From: Athalassotoga saccharophila
Lineage (GTDB): Bacteria; Thermotogota; Thermotogae; Mesoaciditogales; Mesoaciditogaceae
DNA length: 64,000 bases
NCBI RefSeq assembly: GCF_009936215.1
Contig: NZ_AP019551.1
Location: 458,501 to 522,500, forward strand
Direction of reading: 5' to 3'
Below are positions 42,949 to 52,390 of this stretch, one piece after another. The notes beneath the pieces are model-generated. The model was not told the origin of the DNA. It saw only the letters and a list, made by a program, of their open reading frames with translations, and did not search any database. The position numbers were made by a program, and so were the translations under genes. Position 1 is the stretch's first letter; each line of letters begins with the position of its first letter.

Positions 42949-43750
42949 AATGATGAATCCGGGAGGTAGCATAAAAGACAGAACGGCCTTTTCGATGATC
43001 GACGATGCTCTAAGATCTGGCCTTATAGAGACTGGATCGACAATAGTTGAGCCGACCTCTGGAAATACTGGAATAGGCCTTGCCATGGTTGGATCTCATT
43101 ATGGTCTTAGGGTCATCCTTACGATGCCGGAGAATTTAACGATCGAAAGAAGAAAACTTCTTCAAATGTACGGAGCCGATCTTTTATTGACTCCTGCAAA
43201 TTTCGGAATGAACGGATCCGTCGAAAAAGCCTATGAAATAGCCAAGCAATTAAAAGGTATCGTGCTGAATCAATTTGAAAATCAGTCTAATCCACGAATT
43301 CATTTTATGACAACAGGTCCCGAAATTTTGTCCCAGATGGATTACAAAATAGATGCCGTTGTTGCCGGCGTTGGAACGGGAGGAACGATAAGCGGAGTTG
43401 GAAATTTTATGAAAAGATTCTCAAGTAAGATCAAAATAGTTGCCGTCGAACCTTCGGAATCACCGGTACTTTCGGGAGGTAAGCCTTCACCACACGGAAT
43501 TCAGGGCATAGGCGCTGGCTTTATTCCGAAAAATTACGATCCGAGCGTTGTCGATGAGATAATCCAGATCTCAACGGACGAAGCGAGAGACATGACAGAT
43601 TACCTTTCGAAGAAGGAAGGACTTTTTCTTGGGATCTCTTCTGGAGCGGCCGTTGCCGCCGGACTTAAATTGATCAAAAAGTTGGAAAGGGACTCAAGAA
43701 TAGTCGTTATATCGGCCGACGGAGGTGAAAAATATCTCTCAATATGGTGA
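42875..43750 (+). CDS. cysK: Cysteine synthase (O-acetylserine sulfhydrylase)
   Basis: A 291-residue PLP enzyme that makes cysteine from O-acetylserine and sulfide. The PLP lysine is in NPGGSIKDRTA, the substrate loop is PTSGNTGIG, and the phosphate loop is GVGTGGTISG. GTG with CAGGTGAG upstream is the likely start, which places it inside cysE; the coupling fits the well-known CysE-CysK complex. It is slightly short (family about 300). Confidence 0.94.
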   Translation: MNLISIIGKTPIVHLKTMNLWLKLEMMNPGGSIKDRTAFSMIDDALRSGLIETGSTIVEPTSGNTGIGLAMVGSHYGLRVILTMPENLTIERRKLLQMYGADLLLTPANFGMNGSVEKAYEIAKQLKGIVLNQFENQSNPRIHFMTTGPEILSQMDYKIDAVVAGVGTGGTISGVGNFMKRFSSKIKIVAVEPSESPVLSGGKPSPHGIQGIGAGFIPKNYDPSVVDEIIQISTDEARDMTDYLSKKEGLFLGISSGAAVAAGLKLIKKLERDSRIVVISADGGEKYLSIW

Positions 43751-44729
43751 TCTGATAGATTCCTTGATCGAAGAGATCAGAAAAACCGCGGGCGACAAAG
43801 ATCTCTACATCGCCTTTTCGGGAGGACTTGATTCAAGTGTTGCGGCCATTCTCTCTAAACTCGCACTTGGCCCATCGAGGGTAACCCTTGTCACGACGAA
43901 ATTCGATTTTACCTATCCGCAAACCATTGAGATAGTGAAAAATTTTGCCGCTTCAAATGGCCTAAAGCATCTTTTTGTAGACGGATCTGAATGGCAAAGG
44001 AAGATATGGAAATTCGGTCCTGCCTGCAACGCGTGCACACGTGGACCAAAACTTGAAAGCGTCAAAAGGTATGCAAATGGTATAGTCGTAACCGGTGCCG
44101 AACTTGAGGATACATGGGGCCAACAGGGAATTAAGATGAACAACGGATTTTATTCTCCTCTCTCTTCTTTGTCGAGAAGTCAGATCGAAGAGATTGCACA
44201 AATTCTCGGCATAAAGATAAACAAAATAGGAGAAAATGCAAAAAGAGAGGGGTGCATCTTAAAACATCTTTTAAAAATGATGACATCATTTGATTTTCAT
44301 GGTAGATCCGTATACAATGCGAATGTCACACTTATGAAAATTTTAAACGAGTTCGATCTAAAGTTCGAAATCGCAAATGTGAAGATCGTGGGCCCTCTTT
44401 CCAAGAATCTTGCCCTTGTGAATCTATCCCCTCTTCCACCGGAGAAGGTAATAAATTCCGTAAAATCCGAGATCTCAAAGATACCGCAGATAGAAAAGGT
44501 GGATATCATCGACAGGCCTGTTAAATTGAAGATAATGGCAAATCCCGGCATCTACAATGATCCGAAGGCAAGGTACTGGATAGAAAAAGGCAGATTACAG
44601 CCAGATTTTGCGGCCCCAATAACTGTCGAATGGAAGATATCTGCAAATAACAGGTTAAATACCTTTCAGGTCATCGATTATGAATTTTTAAATGCGGTGA
44701 TCAAAACGAGATCGTCACCTTCAATTTGA
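43725..44729 (+). CDS. PP-loop ATPase linked to cysteine synthesis genes
   Basis: A 334-residue protein with the PP-loop motif IAFSGGLDSSVAA, which marks ATP-pyrophosphatases that adenylate a substrate. A CNAC pair (in FGPACNACTRGPKLES) resembles the cysteine motifs of sulfur-transfer enzymes such as LarE, but the surrounding sequence is not LarE-like. The C-terminal 110 residues (from PLPPEKVINSVKSEI) form a separate alpha/beta domain. GTG overlaps the cysK end by 26 bases. A role in moving sulfur from cysteine is a reasonable guess, not shown. Confidence 0.7.
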   Translation: MKNISQYGDLIDSLIEEIRKTAGDKDLYIAFSGGLDSSVAAILSKLALGPSRVTLVTTKFDFTYPQTIEIVKNFAASNGLKHLFVDGSEWQRKIWKFGPACNACTRGPKLESVKRYANGIVVTGAELEDTWGQQGIKMNNGFYSPLSSLSRSQIEEIAQILGIKINKIGENAKREGCILKHLLKMMTSFDFHGRSVYNANVTLMKILNEFDLKFEIANVKIVGPLSKNLALVNLSPLPPEKVINSVKSEISKIPQIEKVDIIDRPVKLKIMANPGIYNDPKARYWIEKGRLQPDFAAPITVEWKISANNRLNTFQVIDYEFLNAVIKTRSSPSI

Positions 44730-44926
44730 ATTATGGCGACGATCTCATCATTTTCGATCCTTATCCTTCCATTTCTTTGAAAAGTTGCCCGAGATTCTTT
44801 GGATTCAAGCAACGATTTTAAATTATCGAGTCCTATCTCTCTTTCTATGCTTCTTTGCAGCGCGTGCGATCTTATGTAAAGGTATCTATCAAGGAGAGAT
44901 ATGTGAATTCTAAACTCTTCTGCCCT
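44678..44926 (-). CDS. Hidden 82-codon open frame directly after the glutaredoxin stop codon
   Basis: After the TAA of the glutaredoxin gene the same frame stays open: RAEEFRIHISLLDRYLYIRS, HALQRSIEREIG, then a strand-rich end IENDEIVAIIQIEGDDLVLITAF, stopping at 44678. The composition and the HALxR..ER pattern recall small DUF4258-like proteins. There is no ATG, GTG or TTG before codon 43, so it would need a non-standard start (for example ATT at 44908), stop-codon readthrough, or a lost start. It runs convergently over the last 52 bases of the PP-loop gene. Confidence 0.35.
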   Translation of the reverse strand, partial: RAEEFRIHISLLDRYLYIRSHALQRSIEREIGLDNLKSLLESKESRATFQRNGRIRIENDEIVAIIQIEGDDLVLITAFKNS

Positions 44927-45166
44927 TTACCTCACCCCTAAAATTCTGTCGATCTTGTTCCTGTCAAAACCTATGACGATCTGATTTCCAAGTTCTATAA
45001 CCGGCACGCCATACTGGTGTGTCTTCTTTACCATAAGTTCGGCTTCTCTCTGATCCTTTGAGACGTCTACGTCTTCAAATGGAATTCCGAGAGATTTAAA
45101 ATAGTTTTTTGCCGCTTTACAATGTGGGCACGTTGGTGTAGAATATATTTTTACCTTTAAAGCCAC
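44927..45166 (-). CDS. Glutaredoxin-like NrdH/YruB-type protein
   Basis: A 79-residue thioredoxin-fold protein with active CPHC (in YSTPTCPHCKAAKNYF), a VPVIELGNQIVIGFD cis-proline region and DKxxI-like end. Such proteins reduce ribonucleotide reductase or other partners using thioredoxin reductase. GTG at 45166 has AGGAGATG upstream. It has its own promoter. Confidence 0.92.
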   Translation of the reverse strand: MALKVKIYSTPTCPHCKAAKNYFKSLGIPFEDVDVSKDQREAELMVKKTHQYGVPVIELGNQIVIGFDRNKIDRILGVR

Positions 45167-45229
45167 TCAAAATCATCTCCTTATTTCACTCGATCGAATT
45201 TAAGTCTCATTTCATCGATACCTGTATAC

Positions 45230-45259
45230 AGTATATTTTATCACGACCTTTTATGTCAA
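45230..45259 (-). promoter_or_regulatory. Promoter of the glutaredoxin gene, with palindrome
   Basis: Minus strand TTGACA (45259-45254), 18-base spacer, TATACT (45235-45230). The perfect palindrome CTGTATACAG (45222-45231) overlaps the -10 and the start site and could be an operator. Confidence 0.75.
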
Positions 45260-45287
45260 GGTTTGTTGTGTGAAAAAAATGTTAAAC

Positions 45288-46226
45288 CTACTTGTAAATT
45301 GCCTCAAGTAATGCCTTTGTTGATTTTCCTCTTCCCATGGTGAATATGTGAATGCCCGGTACACCGTAATTTAAAAGTTTATCGACAAGTTTTGACATAT
45401 AACGTGTGCCGATTTTAAACTCTTCTTGAGGTGTTCTTGCTTCCTGCATTGCAAAAACAAATTCTTTTGGAATACTGACGAAGAAATTACTCGGTATCTT
45501 GACCATCGACTTGAATTGAACTATAGGTTTTATCCCCGGAATTATAGGTACATTTATTCCGATTTCTCTTGATCTTTCGACGAAATTTTTGTAAATCTCA
45601 AAGTCAAAGAACATCTGGGTTATGACATAATCAGCGCCAGCATCGATCTTTTTTTTGAGATATTTCAAGTCTTCTTCCATATTAAGCGCTTCGTAATGTT
45701 TCTCCGGATAACCGGCAACGCCTATGCAAAAGTTCGTCGGTTTTGGATTTTCAACGGGATAGAGGTATATTCCCTTATTCATCTTGGATATCTGATCGAC
45801 GAGTTCATCGGCATGTTTGTATCCATCTCTTTCATCTATTTCTTTTTTGTTCTCTAACTCTCCCCTTATCACAAAGACATTTTCTATCTCGAGGTATTTC
45901 AAGTCTATAAGCATGTCCTCTATTTCGAATTTATTCATTCCAAGGCAAAGCACATGTGGGACGACATCAACGTTGTATCTGTTCTTTATCGCGGCACTTA
46001 CTCCGACAGTCCCGGGCCTTCTTATCTTTGGCACCTTTATTATCCTGTCTTCAAATTCGATATAATCTATTTCTGGAGCATGACGTGTTACATTTATAAA
46101 AGAAGGAGAAAATTCCATTATCTCATCTATTGCTGAAAAGATCTCGTCTATGTCCCTTCCCCTGTCAGGAGGAATTACTTCTATCGATAAGATTCTCTGC
46201 CTTTTTACAAGATCGATGACCTTCAT
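45288..46226 (-). CDS. metF: Methylenetetrahydrofolate reductase
   Basis: A 312-residue flavoprotein that reduces methylene-THF to methyl-THF. The N-terminal SIEVIPPDRGRDID, the barrel strand GVAGYPEKH with its substrate residues, and ADYVITQMFFD followed by PIIPGIKPI are family motifs. ATG 46226 has GAGG 5 bases before it; an upstream TTG at 46244 overlaps the preceding gene. It is the last gene of the long unit that begins at 57.6 kb. Confidence 0.93.
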   Translation of the reverse strand: MKVIDLVKRQRILSIEVIPPDRGRDIDEIFSAIDEIMEFSPSFINVTRHAPEIDYIEFEDRIIKVPKIRRPGTVGVSAAIKNRYNVDVVPHVLCLGMNKFEIEDMLIDLKYLEIENVFVIRGELENKKEIDERDGYKHADELVDQISKMNKGIYLYPVENPKPTNFCIGVAGYPEKHYEALNMEEDLKYLKKKIDAGADYVITQMFFDFEIYKNFVERSREIGINVPIIPGIKPIVQFKSMVKIPSNFFVSIPKEFVFAMQEARTPQEEFKIGTRYMSKLVDKLLNYGVPGIHIFTMGRGKSTKALLEAIYK

Positions 46227-46233
46227 CTTTTCC

Positions 46234-47007
46234 TCATTTAACAAAAAGTATGTAAGCCAAAGCGCCTATAACGGCTATTATTTCGACGGCTTGAAAGAAA
46301 TATATACTCCCTAAGGTAGATTCGAGGGATGAAACCTTCGACTTCAAAGTTTCATTTTCACTTTGAAGATTTTTTATCTGAGAGTTCAAAGAAGAACTTA
46401 CGTTCATTGCTTCTATCTCCTGCTGAATATTCACAACAGTCGCAGAAAGAGAAGCGTAATTTGCCGAAAGCGCCTTGAGGTTATTTTCGACATTCGAAAC
46501 TCTGTCTATTACCTTCGATAAAACTCCGGCCGATGGAACATTTTGAACTGAAGAAAGAGAAGAAAGGATATTTTGCATGACGGCGACCTGAGAATATATC
46601 TGGTTGACCTCAGATGAAAGCACGCTCAAAGTGCTTGCCTGATTCGTTATGTAGGCCTGAATGTTAGGGTATTTATTGACGGTGTTTTCTATTTGCTGGA
46701 TCTTCATCAAAAGTTCTGGAGAGACAGATGTTCCCTGAACGGTAGGCTGGGAAATTTGGGAGGCTGGCTGGATCCTTCCCTGAAGGTAATTCAAAAGATT
46801 TGAAAGAATTCGTGCGAGATCTGCCCGAGTAACAACGAGAGAACCGTTAAAATCGTTATTCGAGTCAAGGGACATTATGTTGTCCTGAACCATTTCAACA
46901 ACGTAAGGGTATAGATCGGAAGATGGGGATACATCGTTTATCACCATGCTGCCCATCATGATAACGGGCAGAAGCAAAACAAGCGAAAAAATCAAAAATC
47001 TTTTCAT
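46234..47007 (-). CDS. Envelope protein with SLH-like domain, coiled coil and C-terminal anchor (Omp-alpha-like)
   Basis: A 257-residue exported protein: signal peptide (1-20); SLH-like domain (about 23-77: VSPSSDLYPYVVEMVQDNIM, then LVVTRADLARILSNLL); a linker; a coiled coil from about 95 to 230 rich in I/L/V heptads; and a terminal membrane helix (AVEIIAVIGALAYILFVK). This is the plan of Thermotoga Omp-alpha, the rod that holds the toga at a distance from the cell, but the coil here is shorter. It directly follows the PEGA gene. Confidence 0.83.
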   Translation of the reverse strand: MKRFLIFSLVLLLPVIMMGSMVINDVSPSSDLYPYVVEMVQDNIMSLDSNNDFNGSLVVTRADLARILSNLLNYLQGRIQPASQISQPTVQGTSVSPELLMKIQQIENTVNKYPNIQAYITNQASTLSVLSSEVNQIYSQVAVMQNILSSLSSVQNVPSAGVLSKVIDRVSNVENNLKALSANYASLSATVVNIQQEIEAMNVSSSLNSQIKNLQSENETLKSKVSSLESTLGSIYFFQAVEIIAVIGALAYILFVK

Positions 47008-47008
47008 A

Positions 47009-48694
47009 TCATCCTCCTATGAAAAAGTAAGATTTTGAATTCATGAATCTCGTGTCTATCTTTCCCATACCTATTTGATTTCCAAAAAGATCGTAAACTT
47101 TGTAGGTATGTATTCCTCTCGATATTTTCACCGAAAAGGGCGTATAGCCCTCATTCCCGTTATCCAATACCACCTTTACAGGATCCGGAAATGAAATGAA
47201 TTTTACCTCTACAAATGAAGGGTCTGTAAAATAGAGATTGTAAATTCCGTCACCCTGAACGTTTAAAGTTCTACTTAAACTTCCATCCTGCCATAAAATA
47301 TCGATCTGGTAGGTGCCGGGAAGCAATTTAAAGTCAAAAATTGGCGTTTTTCCCATGAATTTACCGTTCAAATTTATGGTAGCAGGCGGGGTGCTACCGA
47401 CAAAGATCGTTCCCATAGGCTGTAAATATTCGTAAACATTTGTGATACTTCCGCCATTCACTTTAACGTAGACGGTCTTTGGAGGAAATAGAGGATTGTA
47501 AAATTCAACGGGATATATCCCAACGGAAGCGTTAAGCGTTGCAGGCAGTGTAGACCATATCGATCCGACATGAACGAGCGTATTTTGGGAAGGAGTTGCG
47601 TTAACGGTTATCATCCCAGAATTTACCATGTCTCCGTAAACGTTGACGACCTGCTGATCTACCTTTACACGTCCGAACCATATCTTTGAATTGTTGCCTA
47701 TCATCTTAACATTGTAGGTCCCATAAGGCATTTGCTTTGAAAATTGAGTTTGTCCGAGGAGTTTTCCATTTACCTCAACGGCCGCACCGGGTGGATTCGA
47801 GGAGAAAACGACAAGAGAAGTCATGGGATTTAAAAAGATCGTGTAAGTTCCACTCGAAGATATCGAAAGAGTTCCACTTTTGCTTTGAAAGTACACCTGA
47901 CTTGCCGTATAGGTATAAGTGCCGACCGGTAATCTCATCGATATCGGAGTTTTAAAATTGATTCCATTCAAACTCACAAAGACGCTGAAAGGAGAAGAAT
48001 ATATAGTCACATCGACAATTTTTTTCATTTTGAAAAATAAATTTTGGGGGGTAGAATTTTGAGAAATGTTGACGTATGTGGATATTTCCGAAAAGTTCGT
48101 TGCCTTCAAAGTCATCGAATATGTGCCCGATTTGAGTACGGTCGAGAAGGGAGTTATTCCGGCATACTGTCCATTCAAAAAAATCTGGACATGGGATGGA
48201 TCGGTATCTACACTTATCTGGCCAGATGGGATCAATTGCACATTTGTCTTTGTGACCTGAAACGGTATCGCAGAAACAGTAAGGGTCTTCGACAGATACC
48301 CATTTTTTTCAATTGAAATTTTGTGAAGGCCCGGGCTTACGGTAATCGTTGCCGGACTTAAAAAGGTGTCTTTATCAATAGATATATTAGCCCCCGAAGG
48401 CTGTGTAAAGACCGAGATGTAGGAAAGAGGCTGAAGATTTATTTTTACGACAGTCGATCCCGAGGAAGGATCGTAAACAAAATTGAAAGGAAGATATCCA
48501 ACGTTTTGAACACTTACGTTCGATATCGAATTCAAATTCACGACAATAGTTCCACTTAAACTCGTCTGACCAACAAGGGTTCCATTCACGTAAACCATAG
48601 ACTGCGGTGGAATTGTGAAAAGGGTAACCTGAATCCCGAAGACCAAAGACGCAAATACCGAAATCAAAATGAATGAAAAAAGCCTTTTTTTCAT
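47009..48694 (-). CDS. Exported PEGA-repeat protein
   Basis: A 561-residue protein with a signal peptide (FILISVFASLVFG) and many PEGA-type beta repeats of about 70 residues. Each has a core like PSGANISIDKDTFLSPATIT or PPGAAVEVNGKLLGQT followed by a GTYxV strand. Counting by eye gives six to seven repeats. PEGA domains occur in surface-layer proteins and envelope kinases. The ATG overlaps the radical SAM stop (TGATG). It pairs with the SLH/coiled-coil gene 1 base downstream. Confidence 0.88.
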   Translation of the reverse strand: MKKRLFSFILISVFASLVFGIQVTLFTIPPQSMVYVNGTLVGQTSLSGTIVVNLNSISNVSVQNVGYLPFNFVYDPSSGSTVVKINLQPLSYISVFTQPSGANISIDKDTFLSPATITVSPGLHKISIEKNGYLSKTLTVSAIPFQVTKTNVQLIPSGQISVDTDPSHVQIFLNGQYAGITPFSTVLKSGTYSMTLKATNFSEISTYVNISQNSTPQNLFFKMKKIVDVTIYSSPFSVFVSLNGINFKTPISMRLPVGTYTYTASQVYFQSKSGTLSISSSGTYTIFLNPMTSLVVFSSNPPGAAVEVNGKLLGQTQFSKQMPYGTYNVKMIGNNSKIWFGRVKVDQQVVNVYGDMVNSGMITVNATPSQNTLVHVGSIWSTLPATLNASVGIYPVEFYNPLFPPKTVYVKVNGGSITNVYEYLQPMGTIFVGSTPPATINLNGKFMGKTPIFDFKLLPGTYQIDILWQDGSLSRTLNVQGDGIYNLYFTDPSFVEVKFISFPDPVKVVLDNGNEGYTPFSVKISRGIHTYKVYDLFGNQIGMGKIDTRFMNSKSYFFIGG

Positions 48695-49566
48695 CAACTC
48701 ACCTCAAAGAAGTTATACATCTCTTTTCCCGGCCTTTCATTGTAATAAGGTCTTGTGCAATTCGGACACCCGGACGTTTTAAAGGCAGAAAATGGAATAT
48801 TCGAAATATCATACCCGAAGGAAATTATCCTTCCATTTTCAAACTCGAAAAGTGAAAGATTTGAAAGATCGTTTTTTAAAAGATATGCCGCGATTTGAAT
48901 GCGTCTGTAAGAATCTAAATCGGGTCTTTTTAAATTTTCGAGTTTTGTACCCTTCATGGGAGTAAAGGCAAACAAGCCGACGCTTACTTTAAAGTCATGC
49001 ATTTTTTGAAGAAATTCAACGGCTTCCCTTTCACTTTCTCCAAGCCCGACTATAAGGTGTGTTGTGACTTTAGAGGGATATTTTTTCGCGACTTCTTCGA
49101 TTAACCCAATATGTCTTTTTAAACTTCCACCACGGTAAAGTTCAAACATTTTTTCATTCACGACGTCAGTTGCCATTCCAATTCTATCTATTCCATGATC
49201 AAACCATTCTTTTGCCTCTTCGAATCGAGAAATTCTCACACTTGCCGAGATGGGTATGTCAACCCTTAATTTATCTATGAATTCAAAGGCTTCCTCTTTA
49301 GCGCGAGCAGAAGAGACAACCTGAAGACATATTCTTTTTATCTCATTAGATCTTTCTATGGCAGAGATTATTTCTCCCATCTCAAAATGAGGCCAAGAAA
49401 TTCTCGATAGAAACTCCTCGGAGGATTTGCTCTCTCTTGCCTGTGTACAGTAAGCGCAATTGAAAAGGCAACTTTGACCGAACATTGCGTAAATCGTTTC
49501 CATCTTCAAAGGGGGGCCTGAATTTATAAGTCCAAGAAGACGTGCACTTCCGTAAGAAAGGCGCAT
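48694..49566 (-). CDS. Radical SAM protein related to biotin/lipoyl synthase
   Basis: The 290-residue protein has the radical SAM cluster motif CLFNCAYC (residues 33-40) in the setting MFGQSCLFNCAYCTQA, and a C-terminal SGCPNCTRPYYNERP with a second cysteine pair. The fold is BioB-like, but BioB auxiliary-cluster residues are not obvious. It could be a lipoyl synthase of the LipS type or an unassigned enzyme. It abuts tsaD. Substrate unknown. Confidence 0.72.
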   Translation of the reverse strand: MRLSYGSARLLGLINSGPPLKMETIYAMFGQSCLFNCAYCTQARESKSSEEFLSRISWPHFEMGEIISAIERSNEIKRICLQVVSSARAKEEAFEFIDKLRVDIPISASVRISRFEEAKEWFDHGIDRIGMATDVVNEKMFELYRGGSLKRHIGLIEEVAKKYPSKVTTHLIVGLGESEREAVEFLQKMHDFKVSVGLFAFTPMKGTKLENLKRPDLDSYRRIQIAAYLLKNDLSNLSLFEFENGRIISFGYDISNIPFSAFKTSGCPNCTRPYYNERPGKEMYNFFEVS

Positions 49567-50553
49567 TCAGACCTCCAAATTTGGAACTGCTTCCAAATCC
49601 AAACTGGCGAATCTTCCTTCTTTGTACTCGTGCCAGCCAGCGGCCGCTATCATAGAGGCGTTATCTGTACAGTATTTCAAAGGAGGAAAATGAAAAACAA
49701 GATTGTTTTTCAAAGAAGCCTCTTCGGTCTTCTTTCTGACCGCAGAATTGGCCGCAACTCCTCCTGCCACGATGACGTCTTTAACGTGGTACTCAAGCGC
49801 CGCTTCAACAACTTTATCAACGAGAATAGAGGCTACGGTCTCTTGAAATGAGGAGGCCACATCTTCCAATTTGAAATCTTTGTTGTCTCTCAGAAAATAA
49901 AGTACGTGTGTTTTTAAGCCACTGAAACTGAAATCGTATTTGCCTTCAGTCTTCGGCTTTGTAAAGTTGTAAGAAGGTTTTCCTCCTTTGGCTGCCTTGT
50001 CTATTTGAGGTCCTCCAGGATATGGAAGTCCCAACATTCTTGCAACCTTGTCGAAGGCCTCTCCCGCAGCGTCGTCTATCGATTTTCCTATTATTTCAAA
50101 ATCATTCAAAGATCTCATGTAGACTATCTCTGTATGGGCGCCCGAGATCATCAAGACCATGCAAGGAAATTCTATATTTCTGTCGAAAAGAAAGACGGCG
50201 TTGAGATGACCTATCATGTGATTTACGCCTATAAGTGGAACCTTCAGAGCGTAAGAAAGACCCTTTGCGTATGACAAGCCAACAAGTAAAGGCCCTACTA
50301 AACCGGGACCGTAAGTTACGGCTACGGCCGAGATCTTTTTGGGATCTATTTTAGATTCGTCAAAGACCATTTTCGTGAGTATAGAGATCTTTTCGAGGTG
50401 ATACCTTGAGGCGATCTCCGGTACGACTCCTCCGTAGAGGGCATGTATATTTATCTGAGAGGCGGTCTTTTCAGAAATGATTTTTTCTCCATTTTCGACT
50501 ATCGCAACAGATGTTTCATCGCATGAACTTTCGATTCCAAGGATAAAAGCCAT
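49567..50553 (-). CDS. tsaD: tRNA N6-adenosine threonylcarbamoyltransferase
   Basis: The 328-residue TsaD transfers the threonylcarbamoyl group to A37 of tRNA with TsaB and TsaE. Opening GIESSCDETSVAIVE, metal-binding GVNHMIGHLNAVF, and the later AAGEAFDKVARMLGLPYPGGP are signatures. Its product t6A is the substrate of the MtaB encoded at 23.4-24.6 kb. It overlaps clpX by one base. Confidence 0.97.
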   Translation of the reverse strand: MAFILGIESSCDETSVAIVENGEKIISEKTASQINIHALYGGVVPEIASRYHLEKISILTKMVFDESKIDPKKISAVAVTYGPGLVGPLLVGLSYAKGLSYALKVPLIGVNHMIGHLNAVFLFDRNIEFPCMVLMISGAHTEIVYMRSLNDFEIIGKSIDDAAGEAFDKVARMLGLPYPGGPQIDKAAKGGKPSYNFTKPKTEGKYDFSFSGLKTHVLYFLRDNKDFKLEDVASSFQETVASILVDKVVEAALEYHVKDVIVAGGVAANSAVRKKTEEASLKNNLVFHFPPLKYCTDNASMIAAAGWHEYKEGRFASLDLEAVPNLEV

Positions 50554-51776
50554 CAGGCAGTTTCCCTCATTTCGATGAGAGGTTCTTTACCCTCTCTTAT
50601 AGATTCGGCCGTAACGATAACCTTTTTGACATTTTGAAGTCTTGGAATGTTGAACATTACCTCCATCATCACCTCATCTATAACGCTTTTAAGTCCCCTT
50701 GCACCCGTTCCACGCTTTCTCGCTATCGTCGCTATTTCTTTGAGAGCATCATTTTCAAATTCAAGGTCGACACCATCTAATTCCATGAGTTTTTTGTATT
50801 GTTTAACAACGGCATTCTTCGGATCTACAAGGATCCTCACAAGTTGTTCTTCGTTCAATTGATCGAGAGTGGATATTATCGGGAACCTTCCAACGAATTC
50901 TGGCATCATTCCGTATTTGACGAGATCATCCGGAGTTACCTGTTTAAGAAGTGAATTTATATCCTCATCACGTTTTGACTTTATGTTCGCCGCAAAACCG
51001 ACCGTTGTCTGTTGAACTCTCGATCTTATTATCTCCTCAAGTCCATCGAAGGCTCCACCGATTATGAAAAGTATATTTGTCGTGTCTACCTTTATGAATT
51101 CCTGGTACGGGTGTTTCCTTCCTCCCTGAGGCGGCACATTTGCAATCGTACCCTCGACTATTTTTAGAAGTGCCTGCTGGACTCCTTCACCTGAAACATC
51201 ACGTGTTATAGAAACGTTGGCAGATTTTCTTGCTATTTTATCGATCTCGTCTATGTAAATTATTCCATGCTGGGCCTTTTCTATATCGAAGTCGGCAACC
51301 TGTAAAAGTCTCAATATGACATTTTCGACGTCTTCTCCAACATATCCGGCCTCGGTAAGCGGCGTCGCGTCTGTTATCGCAAAAGGAACATCCAAAACTT
51401 TGGCAAGTACACGGGCAATAAGCGTTTTTCCAGATCCGGTCGGTCCTATGAGCATTATGTTCGATTTTTCTATCTCGACATCGTCAAATTTTTTGTTCAT
51501 GAATACGCGTTTGTAGTGATTGTAAACGGCGACGCTTATCGCTTTTTTTGCTCGCTCCTGACCTATCACGTATTTATCGAGTTCTTCTTTTATTTCAACG
51601 GGACTTGGGAGTTTTCTATTCGTATTTTTTTGTGTTTCAGATTGATGATCGTGGAGAATATCGTGAAACAACTCGATACATTCATCGCAAATGTAAACAT
51701 CGTTGGGCCCGGCTATAAGCCTGTTTACTTCCGAGGCCCCTCTACCACAAAAAGAACAGAATTTCTCATTCTTCAC
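50553..51776 (-). CDS. clpX: ATP-dependent Clp protease ATPase subunit ClpX
   Basis: A 407-residue AAA+ unfoldase with the N-terminal C4 zinc finger ([17 protein letters not shown], then CDEC), Walker [10 protein letters not shown], Walker [10 protein letters not shown], and the IGF loop needed to dock on ClpP, seen as F-I-I-GGAF nearby and in the VGF of EFVGRFPI region. GTG start coupled to the clpP stop by a 4-base overlap. Normal length. Confidence 0.96.
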   Translation of the reverse strand: MKNEKFCSFCGRGASEVNRLIAGPNDVYICDECIELFHDILHDHQSETQKNTNRKLPSPVEIKEELDKYVIGQERAKKAISVAVYNHYKRVFMNKKFDDVEIEKSNIMLIGPTGSGKTLIARVLAKVLDVPFAITDATPLTEAGYVGEDVENVILRLLQVADFDIEKAQHGIIYIDEIDKIARKSANVSITRDVSGEGVQQALLKIVEGTIANVPPQGGRKHPYQEFIKVDTTNILFIIGGAFDGLEEIIRSRVQQTTVGFAANIKSKRDEDINSLLKQVTPDDLVKYGMMPEFVGRFPIISTLDQLNEEQLVRILVDPKNAVVKQYKKLMELDGVDLEFENDALKEIATIARKRGTGARGLKSVIDEVMMEVMFNIPRLQNVKKVIVTAESIREGKEPLIEMRETA

Positions 51777-52390
51777 TTTGAATCTCCTTCTATCTCTCTT
51801 TTAGACGCTATTATCTTATCGACCAAACCGTATTCGAGCGCTTCTTTGGCATTCATAAAGAAATCCCTATCCGTATCTTTTTCTATCTTTTCGAGAGGCT
51901 GCCCTGTGTGTTTCGCAAGAATGTTGTTCAACTCGTCTCTTATTCTCATTATCTCTCTTGCGCGTATCTCTATATCTTTGGCCTGACCTTCGGCTCCTCC
52001 GAGCGGCTGGTGAATCATAACTGTCGCATGCGGAAGGGCATATCTCTTTCCCTTCGTTCCAGCGGCAAGAAGGACTGCAGCCATTGAGGCAGCCGACCCT
52101 ATCGCTGTCGTCACAACATCGCATTTTAGAAATTGCATCGTGTCGTAAATCGCAAGACCAGCCGTAACGGATCCACCGGGAGAATTTATGTACATGTATA
52201 TGTCTTTGTCGGGATCCTCGGCCTCGAGAAAGAGTAATTGTGCAACCACAAGGCTCGATGTCATATCATCGATGGCACCCTCGAGAAAGACTATTCTATC
52301 CTTTAAAAGCCTCGAGTATATATCGTATGCACGTTCAGTCCTTCCCGTTGTTTCTATGACTATTGGAATCGTTTGATCGCCTATTTTCAA
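51773..52390 (-). CDS. clpP: ATP-dependent Clp protease proteolytic subunit
   Basis: A 205-residue serine protease with the catalytic Ser99 in [11 protein letters not shown], His in VMIHQPLGG and Asp in the KDTDRDFFM region. [19 protein letters not shown] is the family signature. It partners the ClpX encoded immediately downstream. It overlaps tig by 4 bases. Confidence 0.97.
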   Translation of the reverse strand: MKIGDQTIPIVIETTGRTERAYDIYSRLLKDRIVFLEGAIDDMTSSLVVAQLLFLEAEDPDKDIYMYINSPGGSVTAGLAIYDTMQFLKCDVVTTAIGSAASMAAVLLAAGTKGKRYALPHATVMIHQPLGGAEGQAKDIEIRAREIMRIRDELNNILAKHTGQPLEKIEKDTDRDFFMNAKEALEYGLVDKIIASKREIEGDSK

